A stretch of DNA of 64,000 bases from Streptococcus xiaochunlingii (GTDB lineage: Bacteria > Bacillota > Bacilli > Lactobacillales > Streptococcaceae). The stretch is taken from NCBI RefSeq assembly GCF_006385805.1, contig NZ_VFSG01000002.1, positions 1 to 64,000 on the forward strand. The letters run 5' to 3'. How positions within the stretch are numbered: the first letter of the stretch is position 1; each line of letters starts with the position of its first letter. Both the position numbers and the translations under genes were made by a program. The notes under the pieces were generated by a model. The model saw nothing but the letters and a program-made list of their open reading frames with translations. It was not told the DNA's origin and did no database searches. This document shows, one piece after another, positions 1-6,724 of this stretch.

Positions 1-63
1 TAAGCCCTAGAACGCCGGAAGTAGTTGGGGGTTGCCCCCTGTGAGATATGGTAGTCGCTTAGC
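1..63 (+). rRNA. 5S ribosomal RNA, 3' end (partial)
   Basis: The first ~63 bases match the 3' half of streptococcal 5S rRNA as I know it, including the segment around CTAGAACGCCGG and the closing GTCGCTTAGC. The 5' part lies left of the window, so this is the tail of an rRNA operon that feeds into the tRNA cluster. Confidence 0.9.
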
Positions 64-194
64 AAGGTTGAGTCTAGTGGAAACTAGGCTCATTTGGGAG
101 TTTAGCTTAGTTGGAATTGAGAGGCAATCGAGATTCCAATCGGCGGATAAGAGAAACGTAGTTTCTCACCGTTGGCTGAGTTAAACGACCATTT
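64..194 (+). other. rRNA-tRNA spacer with a degenerate tRNA-Val 5' copy
   Basis: This spacer contains small hairpins (GAGAAAC/GTTTCTC at 151-167; TTGGAAT/ATTCCAA at 111-139). At 91-107 it has a 17-base exact copy of the sequence at 190-206, which spans the start of tRNA-Val. The copy does not continue into a complete tRNA, so it looks like a decayed partial duplication or a processing element. Confidence 0.5.
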
Positions 195-267
195 GGGAGT
201 TTAGCTCAGCTGGGAGAGCATCTGCCTTACAAGCAGAGGGTCAGCGGTTCGATCCCGTTAATTCCCA
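195..267 (+). tRNA. tRNA-Val (TAC)
   Basis: A 73-nt cloverleaf with acceptor GGGAGTT and 3' AATTCCC plus A. The anticodon loop CTTACAA gives anticodon TAC at 228-230. It is the first intact tRNA after the 5S gene. No CCA is encoded. Confidence 0.95.
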
Positions 268-275
268 TTTTTCAA

Positions 276-346
276 GCGGGTGTAGTTTAGTGGTAAAACT
301 ACAGCCTTCCAAGCTGTTGTCGCGAGTTCGATTCTCGTCACCCGCT
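276..346 (+). tRNA. tRNA-Gly (TCC)
   Basis: A 71-nt cloverleaf with acceptor GCGGGTG/CACCCGC. The anticodon loop CTTCCAA gives TCC. The D loop is short, as is usual for Gly. Confidence 0.95.
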
Positions 347-380
347 TTGAACTGTTTGTTCATTACCAAGTTTTTAACTT

Positions 381-454
<74 letters not shown>

Positions 455-467
455 TTTTTAATATTAT

Positions 468-539
468 GGTCCGTTGGTCAAGGGGTTAAGACACCGCCTT
501 TTCACGGCGGTAACACGGGTTCGAATCCCGTACGGACTA
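468..539 (+). tRNA. tRNA-Glu (TTC)
   Basis: A 72-nt cloverleaf with acceptor GGTCCGT/ACGGACT, so the closing pair is G-U. The loop CTTTTCACG region gives anticodon TTC. Confidence 0.95.
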
Positions 540-548
540 TATTATATT

Positions 549-638
549 GGAGGATTACCCAAGTCCGGCTGAAGGGAACGGTCTTGAAAACCGTCAGGCG
601 TGTAAAAGCGTGCGTGGGTTCGAATCCCACATCCTCCT
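549..638 (+). tRNA. tRNA-Ser (TGA)
   Basis: A 90-nt class II tRNA with a long variable arm. The acceptor is GGAGGAT/ATCCTCC and the loop CTTGAAA gives anticodon TGA. Confidence 0.95.
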
Positions 639-647
639 TAATATTAA

Positions 648-721
<74 letters not shown>

Positions 722-726
722 TATTT

Positions 727-799
727 GGCTCGGTAGCTCAGTTGGTAGAGCAATGGATTGAAGCTCCATGTGTCGGCGGTTCGATTCCGTCTCGCGCCA
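727..799 (+). tRNA. tRNA-Phe (GAA)
   Basis: A 73-nt cloverleaf starting GGCTCGG and ending CGCGCC plus A. The anticodon loop TTGAAGC gives GAA. This is the host Phe tRNA; a second tRNA-Phe with a different body lies in the prophage at 57989-58061. Confidence 0.95.
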
Positions 800-815
800 T
801 AATTTAATATTATTC

Positions 816-896
816 GGAAGGGTAGCGAAGAGGCTAAACGCGGCGGACTGTAAATCCGCTCCTTCGGGTTCGGGGGTTCGAATCCCTCCCCTTCCA
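816..896 (+). tRNA. tRNA-Tyr (GTA)
   Basis: An 81-nt class II tRNA with acceptor GGAAGGG/CCCTTCC region. The loop CTGTAAA gives anticodon GTA, and there is a long variable arm. Confidence 0.95.
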
Positions 897-902
897 TCCT
901 TT

Positions 903-973
903 ACGGGCATAGTTTAAAGGTAGAACTAAGGTCTCCAAAACCTTCAGTGTGGGTTCAATTCCTACTGCCCGTG
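903..973 (+). tRNA. tRNA-Trp (CCA)
   Basis: A 71-nt cloverleaf with acceptor ACGGGCA/TGCCCGT and discriminator G. The loop CTCCAAA gives anticodon CCA. Confidence 0.93.
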
Positions 974-984
974 TATAAGAATAT

Positions 985-1058
985 GGCGGGTGTGGTGAAG
1001 TGGTTAACACACCAGATTGTGGCTCTGGCATGCGTGGGTTCGATCCCCATCACTCGCC
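985..1058 (+). tRNA. tRNA-His (GTG)
   Basis: A 74-nt tRNA with the extra 5' G (G-1) opposite discriminator C at 1058, the His identity element. The loop TTGTGGC gives anticodon GTG. Confidence 0.95.
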
Positions 1059-1071
1059 TATTTTATATTAT

Positions 1072-1143
1072 TGGGGTATAGCCAAGCGGTAAGGCAAGGG
1101 ACTTTGACTCCCTCATGCGTTGGTTCGAATCCAGCTACCCCAG
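1072..1143 (+). tRNA. tRNA-Gln (TTG)
   Basis: A 72-nt cloverleaf with acceptor TGGGGTA/TACCCCA, discriminator G, and loop CTTTGAC giving anticodon TTG. Confidence 0.95.
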
Positions 1144-1152
1144 TTATACTTT

Positions 1153-1236
1153 GCCGGCGTGGCGGAATTGGCAGACGCGCTGGACTCAAAATCCAGTGTC
1201 CGCAAGGACGTGCCGGTTCGACCCCGGCCGCCGGTA
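1153..1236 (+). tRNA. tRNA-Leu (CAA), integration target
   Basis: An 84-nt class II tRNA with anticodon CAA at 1187-1189 and acceptor GCCGGCG/CGCCGGT. Its 3' half, from the anticodon stem onward, is repeated at 8424-8481. That marks it as the attachment site of the downstream integrative element. The gene itself is intact because the element supplies an identical 3' end. Confidence 0.95.
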
Positions 1237-1241
1237 TAGTA
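1184..1241 (+). repeat. attachment site copy (tRNA-Leu side)
   Basis: A 58-bp exact direct repeat with 8424-8481 that covers the 3' part of tRNA-Leu. Homology continues with single mismatches through the following terminator (about 1243-1270 versus 8483-8510). The adjacent integrase points toward it, as expected for a tRNA-targeting tyrosine recombinase. Confidence 0.9.
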
Positions 1242-1244
1242 ATA

Positions 1245-1276
1245 AAGACAAGGTTTTAGGACCTTGTCTTTTTTTT
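1245..1276 (+). terminator. Rho-independent terminator of the tRNA cluster
   Basis: A 10-bp stem (AAGACAAGGT at 1245-1254, ACCTTGTCTT at 1261-1270) followed by a T run. It ends the rRNA-tRNA transcript and separates it from the convergent integrase gene. Confidence 0.85.
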
Positions 1277-1310
1277 CTCTGTTTTTGTTGAGTTACCAAT
1301 TTTTTCCATT

Positions 1311-2444
1311 TTAAAATAAATCGTCAAGTTTATTAGCCAATGTTTTCTGTTTGCTAGGGTACAAATGAGAATAAGTATCAATTGTTGTTGTAATAGATGC
1401 GTGTCCTAATCTTTCTTTGACAACAAGGTAATCCTCTCCTTGATTTATTAGTAATGATGCATGAGAGTGTCTCAAATCATGAATTCTTATTTTCTTTAAA
1501 TCTTTATCCCTTTCTAGTATTTGCTTAAACTTTTTATCAATCATATTTTTCGTAATTGTTATTGGTGTACTTTGTATTATTTGTAGTTCGTCTGTATTTT
1601 TCGTAAATTCCTCAAGTTTTTCTTTTTGTTTTACTTTCCAATCTTTTAGCATTTCTGCTAATTTCTGATTTATTGTTATATTTCTAGTTCCTGAACGTGT
1701 TTTTGTTGTATTAATGTAGCTTGTATTATTTACAAAGTATACCGTTTTGGTAACGTAAATCGTATTTGTTAAAAGATTTATATCATTCCAGTTCAATGCG
1801 AGGATTTCTCCCATTCTCATTCCAGTAAAGAAAGCAATTATGAAAAACAGGTCATAACTTATTTCATCATCTCGAATAAGTTCTCTAAATCTCGTGAATT
1901 CTTCTATACTCCAAAATTTAATACCAGGCTTCTTAATTGGTAATTTTCTCAGATTCTTAACTGGATTTTTGTCAATGAGAGATTTTCTTACACCAGTATC
2001 AAAAATTTTTTTAAGTAGAATTAGAACCTTATTAATTGTGTTATAGCTTAAAACTTCATTTTCATTTTGTTTTTTAGGTTTTGTTTTTAGGTATTCACGA
2101 AATTCGAATATATGGTCATACGTTAATTTATTTAAATTTGTATTTTTAAAATATGGCTTAATATGACGCTCATAATTGTTTCTTTGTGTACTTGTATAGC
2201 TTATTTTTCTGCCATTTTTCAGATCATCTTCTTCAAGTAAGTCGAATAACATATCCGTTGTTACTACAAAGTCAAATTGTTTTTCTTTTAATTCTACAAC
2301 TCGAATATGTTGTTCTAGTTCTAGGGCTTCCTTTTTAGATTTTAATCCTTTTCGAATGATACGTATTCTTTTTTGTGTGACGGGGTGGAAACCATTAGAA
2401 ACATCAACGGTCCATTTACCACTTTTAGTTTTACGAATAGTCAT
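1311..2444 (-). CDS. int: Site-specific tyrosine integrase
   Basis: A 377-aa phage-type integrase that would insert and excise the element at tRNA-Leu. The N-terminal part (about 1-60) resembles an AP2-like arm-binding region, and residues about 65-160 form the SAM-like core-binding domain. The catalytic domain holds R210 (in GMRMGE), a lysine near 248, H322 and R325 (HDLRHSH), H348 (LGHAS) and the nucleophile Y358 (DTYSHLY), so all key residues are present. The gene lies next to the att site and points at it. Its start is 3 bp from the end of the excisionase-like gene, which suggests co-transcription and balanced integration/excision. Confidence 0.93.
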   Translation of the reverse strand: MTIRKTKSGKWTVDVSNGFHPVTQKRIRIIRKGLKSKKEALELEQHIRVVELKEKQFDFVVTTDMLFDLLEEDDLKNGRKISYTSTQRNNYERHIKPYFKNTNLNKLTYDHIFEFREYLKTKPKKQNENEVLSYNTINKVLILLKKIFDTGVRKSLIDKNPVKNLRKLPIKKPGIKFWSIEEFTRFRELIRDDEISYDLFFIIAFFTGMRMGEILALNWNDINLLTNTIYVTKTVYFVNNTSYINTTKTRSGTRNITINQKLAEMLKDWKVKQKEKLEEFTKNTDELQIIQSTPITITKNMIDKKFKQILERDKDLKKIRIHDLRHSHASLLINQGEDYLVVKERLGHASITTTIDTYSHLYPSKQKTLANKLDDLF

Positions 2445-2447
2445 TCA

Positions 2448-2642
2448 TTATGCTTCTTTCTGGAGTTCAATTCCTAGTAGTTCTTCAGCGACACTGGCTG
2501 GAATTGTACCAATCCGTTTGTTATCGTAGATATTAAAACCACGATTCACTAATAGTAATTTGCCAGTATGGATAATCTTTCTTGCAGTTCCTGGAGCAAA
2601 TCCAAGTTCGATAAGGTCATCTTTTGTTACAGTTTTAATCAT
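2448..2642 (-). CDS. DUF3173 family excisionase-like protein
   Basis: A 64-aa basic protein recognised as the DUF3173 type (pattern DLIELGFAPGTARKII, then YDNKRIGTIPASVAEELLG). This family sits immediately upstream of tyrosine integrases in Gram-positive integrative elements and probably acts as a recombination directionality factor; that role is inferred from context. The start codon has a clear AAAAGGAG site. It is followed directly by int on the same strand. Confidence 0.8.
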   Translation of the reverse strand: MIKTVTKDDLIELGFAPGTARKIIHTGKLLLVNRGFNIYDNKRIGTIPASVAEELLGIELQKEA

Positions 2643-2670
2643 GTGATCTCCTTTTCTGATTAGATTAAGT

Positions 2671-2692
2671 AAGGGGAGGATTAACTCCCCTT
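2671..2692 (-). other. Intercistronic hairpin
   Basis: A perfect 8-bp inverted repeat (AAGGGGAG/CTCCCCTT) with a 6-nt loop lies between the hypothetical gene and the DUF3173 gene. It has no T run, so it looks more like an mRNA stability or processing hairpin than a terminator. Confidence 0.5.
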
Positions 2693-2701
2693 GTCTAATA
2701 C

Positions 2702-3088
2702 TTATTTTTGTTTTACATCTACTAAATGGATAGCATCCGCCTTGTAATACATCGTTGAACTAATCATAGTGGCTTGTAAATTGTCAAATGTAACTGGTAC
2801 TTGATCCATTGCTTGGATATAGTCATTATCGACTAAAGCTTCTGGATTATCTACTGAGACTTGGGTTGATTTCTTTTTGAATTGTCCATCCTTGATCGTT
2901 ACATTGTATTTCCAACCGATGATTTTATCGGTATTAAAACGTCTTTCGCTACCATCTCGGTTTTTGATAATTTCTCCGTTTGCATCTGCTCGGACTTCCG
3001 TTTCAAATTTTGGAATAACTTCATCCAATTCAAACTTTGTTCCAATGTTATTAAAATTCCAGTCATTTTGTGAAAGCATTTTTGCCAT
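2702..3088 (-). CDS. Conserved element protein of unknown function
   Basis: A 128-aa soluble protein with no signal or membrane segment. I do not recognise a named domain. It begins MAKMLSQNDW behind a good AAAAGGAG site and is predicted to be mostly beta-rich and acidic in places. It lies between the rep/relaxase gene and the excisionase/integrase pair with very short gaps, so it probably belongs to the same replication/maintenance transcript. A single-strand-binding or replication accessory role would fit the position but is not shown by the sequence. Confidence 0.7.
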   Translation of the reverse strand: MAKMLSQNDWNFNNIGTKFELDEVIPKFETEVRADANGEIIKNRDGSERRFNTDKIIGWKYNVTIKDGQFKKKSTQVSVDNPEALVDNDYIQAMDQVPVTFDNLQATMISSTMYYKADAIHLVDVKQK

Positions 3089-3090
3089 AG

Positions 3091-4131
3091 TTAATTTCTC
3101 CTTTTAATATTTTCTTTGATTGTAGGGATTAAATCCTCTCTTTTAAAGAGAATTGCCCTTTCTATTAATCCACTTGCTAAATCTGGTGGATATTCCATAT
3201 TGTTGAGTGCGAGATAGTTAGCTTTCTCATACTCATGCAGTAAGTTATTGTCGTATAAAAACTTATACGCTTTTAGAATAGCTCCTGAACCTTTATAGGT
3301 AAACCATTCTAATTTTTGTTCCAGTTCTGTTTTTGGTTTTGAAATAATGATAGAGACAGGTTTTGAGTGACCTAAAAACTTTTCCCAAGATCTCAAAGGT
3401 TTTGAGAAATGGCTATCACTATAGAATCTCACTTTTTCTTTGAGATATCCCTTGGTAAAGTTAAGAAGTTCTATTTCTGAATGCAACCATTCTTGAATGA
3501 AGTAGTGAGCTTTTTCTTTTCTAAGTTCTAACTCAGTTCTTATCCAATTTTCTATAAAATGCTTGCTGATGCCGAGCTTCTCAGCTCGTTCTAAGCGTTT
3601 ATCATAAACTCTAAGTCTTTCATCATCATTGGGTTTTCTCAAATATAAGGTTTGGCCGATTGTTTCATCTCCGTATGTATTGTAGTAGGTGCTTTTTCCA
3701 TATATAAAGCGTTTCTTCTGACAAATCTTTAGAAGCTGATTAGGAGTGAAATAGGGTGTTTCATTAAAATCATCTATTGCAATATCAATTCGTCTTACTG
3801 AAAACTGATTGTAATTGTAGTAGAGGTTGTTCAGAAACTGTCTTTCGGACAGACTATTTGGATCTAATACCATATCTCTAAAGAACTCGAGTGCCTGTCC
3901 TGACATGACAAGCATGTAGGACGACTCTTTCGCTCCATAGTAGATACGGATATTCCCATGATGAAGCTGGCTATCATAGTTATAGTATTTAAGGCTCCCT
4001 TTATTCTCAATAAATAGGTCATAGTCAAGAAATAGAATGTCTTCGATTATTTCTCTTGGCGAAAATTCAGTCTTATCAAACTGAATTTGAATCCAGTCAA
4101 ATACAGAACGTAAATGTTCATTTTTTGCCAT
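3091..4131 (-). CDS. Replication initiator / MOB_T-type relaxase (Rep_trans family)
   Basis: From the internal ATG (MAKNEHLRSVFDW) this is 346 aa and resembles Rep_trans proteins, which initiate rolling-circle replication and include the MOB_T relaxases of Tn916-like elements. Features seen are the early FDWIQIQF segment, the RRIDIAIDDF strand (metal/active-site region), RVYDKRLERAEK with the tyrosine typical of this family, and ELRKEKAH helices. The frame stays open upstream to 4362 (a TTG start would give 423 aa), but the extra N-terminus looks non-protein-like and contains the hairpin at 4229-4251, so I prefer the shorter form. Whether it replicates the excised circle, mobilises it, or both cannot be decided here. 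Confidence 0.75.
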   Translation of the reverse strand: MAKNEHLRSVFDWIQIQFDKTEFSPREIIEDILFLDYDLFIENKGSLKYYNYDSQLHHGNIRIYYGAKESSYMLVMSGQALEFFRDMVLDPNSLSERQFLNNLYYNYNQFSVRRIDIAIDDFNETPYFTPNQLLKICQKKRFIYGKSTYYNTYGDETIGQTLYLRKPNDDERLRVYDKRLERAEKLGISKHFIENWIRTELELRKEKAHYFIQEWLHSEIELLNFTKGYLKEKVRFYSDSHFSKPLRSWEKFLGHSKPVSIIISKPKTELEQKLEWFTYKGSGAILKAYKFLYDNNLLHEYEKANYLALNNMEYPPDLASGLIERAILFKREDLIPTIKENIKRRN

Positions 4132-4228
4132 AGATTTTGATTCAACTTTTTGCCTAATTTTGCCACCCTTAAAATCTCCGAAACCCTTGGAAATACTGAA
4201 TTCTTTCGATGGTACACCTAACTTGCAG

Positions 4229-4251
4229 AGGGTGGTGTTACTACACACCCT
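4229..4251. other. Hairpin at the 5' end of rep, possible nick site (dso/oriT)
   Basis: An inverted repeat with arms AGGGTGGTGT and ACACACCCT, one bulged base and a TTACT-type loop, just upstream of the preferred rep start. Rep_trans origins are typically hairpins with an accessible loop close to or inside the rep gene, so this is a candidate double-strand origin or oriT. Function is inferred. Confidence 0.35.
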
Positions 4252-4327
4252 ATCGGTCAAAAATGGTCCGTCCGCATCTACGCTCATTTTCGGCTTTCTG
4301 CCTCCTGGCTCAGCCGAAAACTCGCTA

Positions 4328-4801
4328 TTAGCCGAACCTATTTTTTGACCTCTTCTGAACAAACCCTAGTAAGCCGGTTTGCATCGACTCTTCAATATCT
4401 TGGATTTTCTTTTTTAGATTGGCATTCTCAATTTGTATCAGTCGTATTTCTCGCTTAAATTCCTGTTTTAAGGCGCTCAGTTCATCGTAGAGCTCATTTA
4501 TTACTTGGTTTAGGGATTCTTGCTCATTGTCTGCTAGACTCCCAAATACGGCTTGTATAGCCTCTTTGAGACCTATTTCAAGTTTTAGGTTAGCTAACTT
4601 TTGAAATTGTCTAAGGTCTTCGTCTGTAAAGTCATAGGAAACTGTATAACTTAATTGATGAGTTCTTGGATTTCTACTGATAGGAATTTTAATTTTCTTA
4701 AATTCCTTGCCACTTATCTCTTTAATCAGTTGAATCCAATTTTTAAGAGTAGAGGTAGAGTTTAGGCCAGAAATTTGATTGACTAACTCTTTATTGGTCA
4801 T
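4328..4801 (-). CDS. Hypothetical protein with N-terminal helices and C-terminal coiled coil
   Basis: A 157-aa protein not assigned to a family. Residues 1-40 (TNKELVNQISGLNSTSTLKNWIQLIKEISG) look like a helix-turn-helix or small helical DNA-binding segment. Residues about 105-145 form a charged coiled coil (ELYDELSALKQEFKREIRLIQIENANLKKKIQDI), suggesting an oligomer. It starts the rep transcript and its 3' end overlaps the open upstream extension of rep. The start ATG overlaps the stop of a leader reading frame (ATGA at 4798-4801), suggesting translational coupling. A replication- or copy-control role is plausible but unproven. Confidence 0.7.
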   Translation of the reverse strand: MTNKELVNQISGLNSTSTLKNWIQLIKEISGKEFKKIKIPISRNPRTHQLSYTVSYDFTDEDLRQFQKLANLKLEIGLKEAIQAVFGSLADNEQESLNQVINELYDELSALKQEFKREIRLIQIENANLKKKIQDIEESMQTGLLGFVQKRSKNRFG

Positions 4802-4828
4802 CTTTTTGTGAAACCTCCGAAATTTTCT

Positions 4829-4859
4829 TGTGCAACTGAAGAGTTTTCTGTGGTATAAT
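4829..4859 (+). promoter_or_regulatory. Promoter for a probable antisense RNA
   Basis: An extended -10 (TGG then TATAAT at 4854-4859) with a weak TTGTGC at 4829-4834 (19-bp spacing). It reads rightward, opposite to the rep transcript, and is followed about 60 bases later by a terminator hairpin. Confidence 0.55.
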
Positions 4860-4865
4860 TGTTAC

Positions 4866-4922
4866 ATAATATGTTTTGATCTTGGAACGAACGGCACATT
4901 TGTTTCAAGATTTTTTTATTTT
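4866..4922 (+). ncRNA. Putative countertranscribed (antisense) RNA of the rep leader
   Basis: A ~55-nt transcript is predicted from the extended -10 promoter to a hairpin at about 4879-4913 (ATCTTGGAACGAA pairing with TTTGTTTCAAGAT through two G-U pairs) followed by seven Ts. It lies on the strand opposite the leader of the rep-module mRNA. Small antisense RNAs of this kind control copy number in rolling-circle and theta plasmids of Gram-positive bacteria. No reading frame is present. The size and start are estimates. Confidence 0.5.
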
Positions 4923-5000
4923 GTCGAATCTTACCTCCTTTATTAAAATTTTTTAAATCGACTACTAATTACATACGCTTTTACCTCCTTTTATGCTATA

Positions 5001-5108
5001 ATATTCTCAATGGAATATTTAATCTCAAAATAAATATTCCTTATGGAATAATTCTATTTTATACCGTTTAGAATATTTTGTCAAGTAAAAATATACGATT
5101 AAGAATAT
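5001..5108. promoter_or_regulatory. Divergent control region with repressor operators
   Basis: AT-rich DNA with two palindromes (ATATTC-6-GAATAT at 5001-5018; TATTCC-4-GGAATA at 5035-5050) and two further GAATATT half sites (5071, 5103). They sit between the leftward rep module and the rightward XRE gene, so they are the natural targets of that repressor. Confidence 0.5.
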
Positions 5109-5121
5109 TTATAGGAGACTT

Positions 5122-5568
5122 ATGTATACAAAGGATTATAAATTTTCAGATAGATTAAAAACTCTCAGAAAATCAAAAAAATTAACTCAAGTACAAATAT
5201 CGGAATTAATTGGAGTTCAGCAAGGGACATATTCTCGTTGGGAGAATGGAACGTTAGAACCGGGATTAGAATTAGTTGTAAAATTAGCAAATATCTTTGG
5301 TACTACTACAGATTATTTGCTGGGACAAAAACCTTATTCAATTATCAGTAGTTTACCTCTAGAACAATTAGATCTTACCAACATTGCAAACTTTTCAAAG
5401 GATGAGTTTGATATTTTGAAACATTCAATAGCAGTTTCGGTGGCAAGAAATAAAATAAAGGCAACAGAACTAAAAGATAGAGTTATAGAAAAAAATCAGT
5501 TGTCAGAAAAAGATGCAGAACTTTTGAATAAGATTTTTGAAGAAGTTAAAACTTATTGGGAAAACTAG
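5122..5568 (+). CDS. XRE-family (Cro/CI-like) repressor of the element
   Basis: A 148-aa protein with a canonical helix-turn-helix at residues about 10-65 (LRKSKKLTQVQISELIGVQQGTYSRWENG...TDYLLG), followed by an ~80-residue helical C-terminus without the S24 peptidase residues. It would therefore be inactivated by something other than self-cleavage. It is divergent from the rep/int module and separated from it by repeated GAATATT-type palindromes, so it probably represses that module and its own promoter. The start has AGGAG at 5113-5117. Confidence 0.85.
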   Translation: MYTKDYKFSDRLKTLRKSKKLTQVQISELIGVQQGTYSRWENGTLEPGLELVVKLANIFGTTTDYLLGQKPYSIISSLPLEQLDLTNIANFSKDEFDILKHSIAVSVARNKIKATELKDRVIEKNQLSEKDAELLNKIFEEVKTYWEN

Positions 5569-5762
5569 AAGGACGCTAGTCTTCAAAATTTCCTCCCAAA
5601 ATTTGTCTAAAACATTGACAGAATTCTATATAAAGAGGTTTATGATTATTTTAATGCAGATTGATGGTTTATTTGATTAAGTTTCAATAGGTAAAGATTA
5701 GTATATTCTTGTTGAGTGATTTTATTTTATGAAGGGTGTTTATAGTTGAAAGGGGGAAATAG

Positions 5763-6383
5763 ATGGTCTCTAAACTTGATACAGCTTGGGACTTGTTTTT
5801 GGAGGGAAAAACATCAGAAGCTAAAAAGTTGGTTGAACAAGATTTTTCCATTGATACCTGTACAGATTTTAGTCTTTTAAATCTGATGGGATATTTATTG
5901 TTAGCAGAAAAAGACTATGCCTCGTGTACCCATATCTTTGAGAAATACATTTTATTAGCTAAACAAAATGAAGATAAAGAACATGAACATATTGGCTTAC
6001 ATCAATTAGCTATGATCTACAGAGATCAGGGTGATTTTCATAAGGCTTTAAAACTCATTGAAGATGAAGAGAAGATAGTTGAAGAGCATTTTCCAAATGA
6101 TAATTTAAAGAAAGCTGTGAATAACTACGAACAAGGCTATGTGAGATTTAAATTAAACAACCTTGATGAAGCTCTTACATTCATGAATCTGTCATTGGAA
6201 CAATCTTTAGAGACAGATGATGTGATTTCTCAAGCTTGTAGCTATAGAGGGTTAGGGGAAATCTATTTAGCATTGAAAGATACGGAATTATCCAACAGAC
6301 ATTTCAAACGAGCTATAGAACTTTTCGAAAGTGTTGGAGAATTTGAAGGGATAAAGGAAATTGAGGAATTGATTAATGAATGA
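5763..6383 (+). CDS. Tetratricopeptide-repeat protein
   Basis: A 206-aa cytoplasmic protein made of helical pairs. TPR-like units are recognisable around residues 39-72 (LMGYLLLAEKDYASCTHIFEKYI), 79-112 (HQLAMIYRDQGDFHKALKLIEDE), 120-155 and 160-195 (YRGLGEIYLALKDTELSNRHFKRAIELF). There is no catalytic domain. TPR proteins mediate protein binding; in Firmicute mobile elements and competence/quorum systems they often serve as sensors paired with XRE regulators, and an XRE gene lies just upstream. That pairing is inference. A Shine-Dalgarno (AAAGGGGG) precedes the ATG. Confidence 0.75.
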   Translation: MVSKLDTAWDLFLEGKTSEAKKLVEQDFSIDTCTDFSLLNLMGYLLLAEKDYASCTHIFEKYILLAKQNEDKEHEHIGLHQLAMIYRDQGDFHKALKLIEDEEKIVEEHFPNDNLKKAVNNYEQGYVRFKLNNLDEALTFMNLSLEQSLETDDVISQACSYRGLGEIYLALKDTELSNRHFKRAIELFESVGEFEGIKEIEELINE

Positions 6384-6455
6384 TTTGACATTTAGATTTT
6401 GCCATTAGTTTGTTTTTGCTTTGAAACTATGTTAGTCTAAGTTGTTAGTGTTAAA

Positions 6456-6487
6456 AAAAGACAAGGTTTTTTATCCTTGTCTTTTCG
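6456..6487 (+). terminator. Terminator after the TPR gene
   Basis: An 11-bp perfect stem (AAAAGACAAGG/CCTTGTCTTTT) with an 8-nt loop. Its arms resemble those of the terminator beside tRNA-Leu. Confidence 0.75.
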
Positions 6488-6524
6488 TTTTAGTATTGCT
6501 TTTGTTTCAATGTCAATAAGGATG

Positions 6525-6561
6525 ATTAAAAGGCTGGGACAGTAGTCTCAGCCTTTTAATT
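6525..6561. terminator. Bidirectional terminator-like hairpin
   Basis: A 16-bp stem with one G-U pair (arms at 6525-6540 and 6545-6560), flanked by A/T runs on both sides. The stretch 6384-6650 otherwise shows no gene I can support. Confidence 0.7.
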
Positions 6562-6650
6562 GAAGATAAAATCTTCTTAGAAACTTTCCTTAGGAGAGTA
6601 CATAACAGAAGGTTAGGGACTCTGAAGCTAAGTTTTGAGTATTTTTTTAT

Positions 6651-6704
6651 TTGACAAATATAAGTAGACGGTGTATACTTTATAAAAGTAGACAACGTAT
6701 ACTT
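6651..6704 (+). promoter_or_regulatory. tetR promoter with two tandem 19-bp operators
   Basis: TTGACA (6651-6656), 17-bp spacer, TATACT (6674-6679). Two near-identical palindromic sites of the form AAGTAGACRRYGTATACTT lie at 6662-6680 and 6686-6704. The first covers the -10 and the second the start-point region. This is the expected layout for autorepression by the TetR-type protein encoded next. Confidence 0.8.
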
Positions 6705-6724
6705 CGATAAGGAAAGGTGGTCAA

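Larger units (their letters stand above)
4802..4990 (-). promoter_or_regulatory. Leader of the rep transcript with orphan Shine-Dalgarno sites
   Basis: On the minus strand two strong AAAGGAGG sites occur (about 4982-4989 and 4929-4937) without ordinary genes. The first precedes an ATG that is immediately followed by TAA. After that stop the same frame stays open until a TGA that overlaps the start of the 157-aa gene. This frame could encode a leader peptide from a non-ATG start or from the internal ATG near 4890. The antisense RNA lies inside it. Confidence 0.4.
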
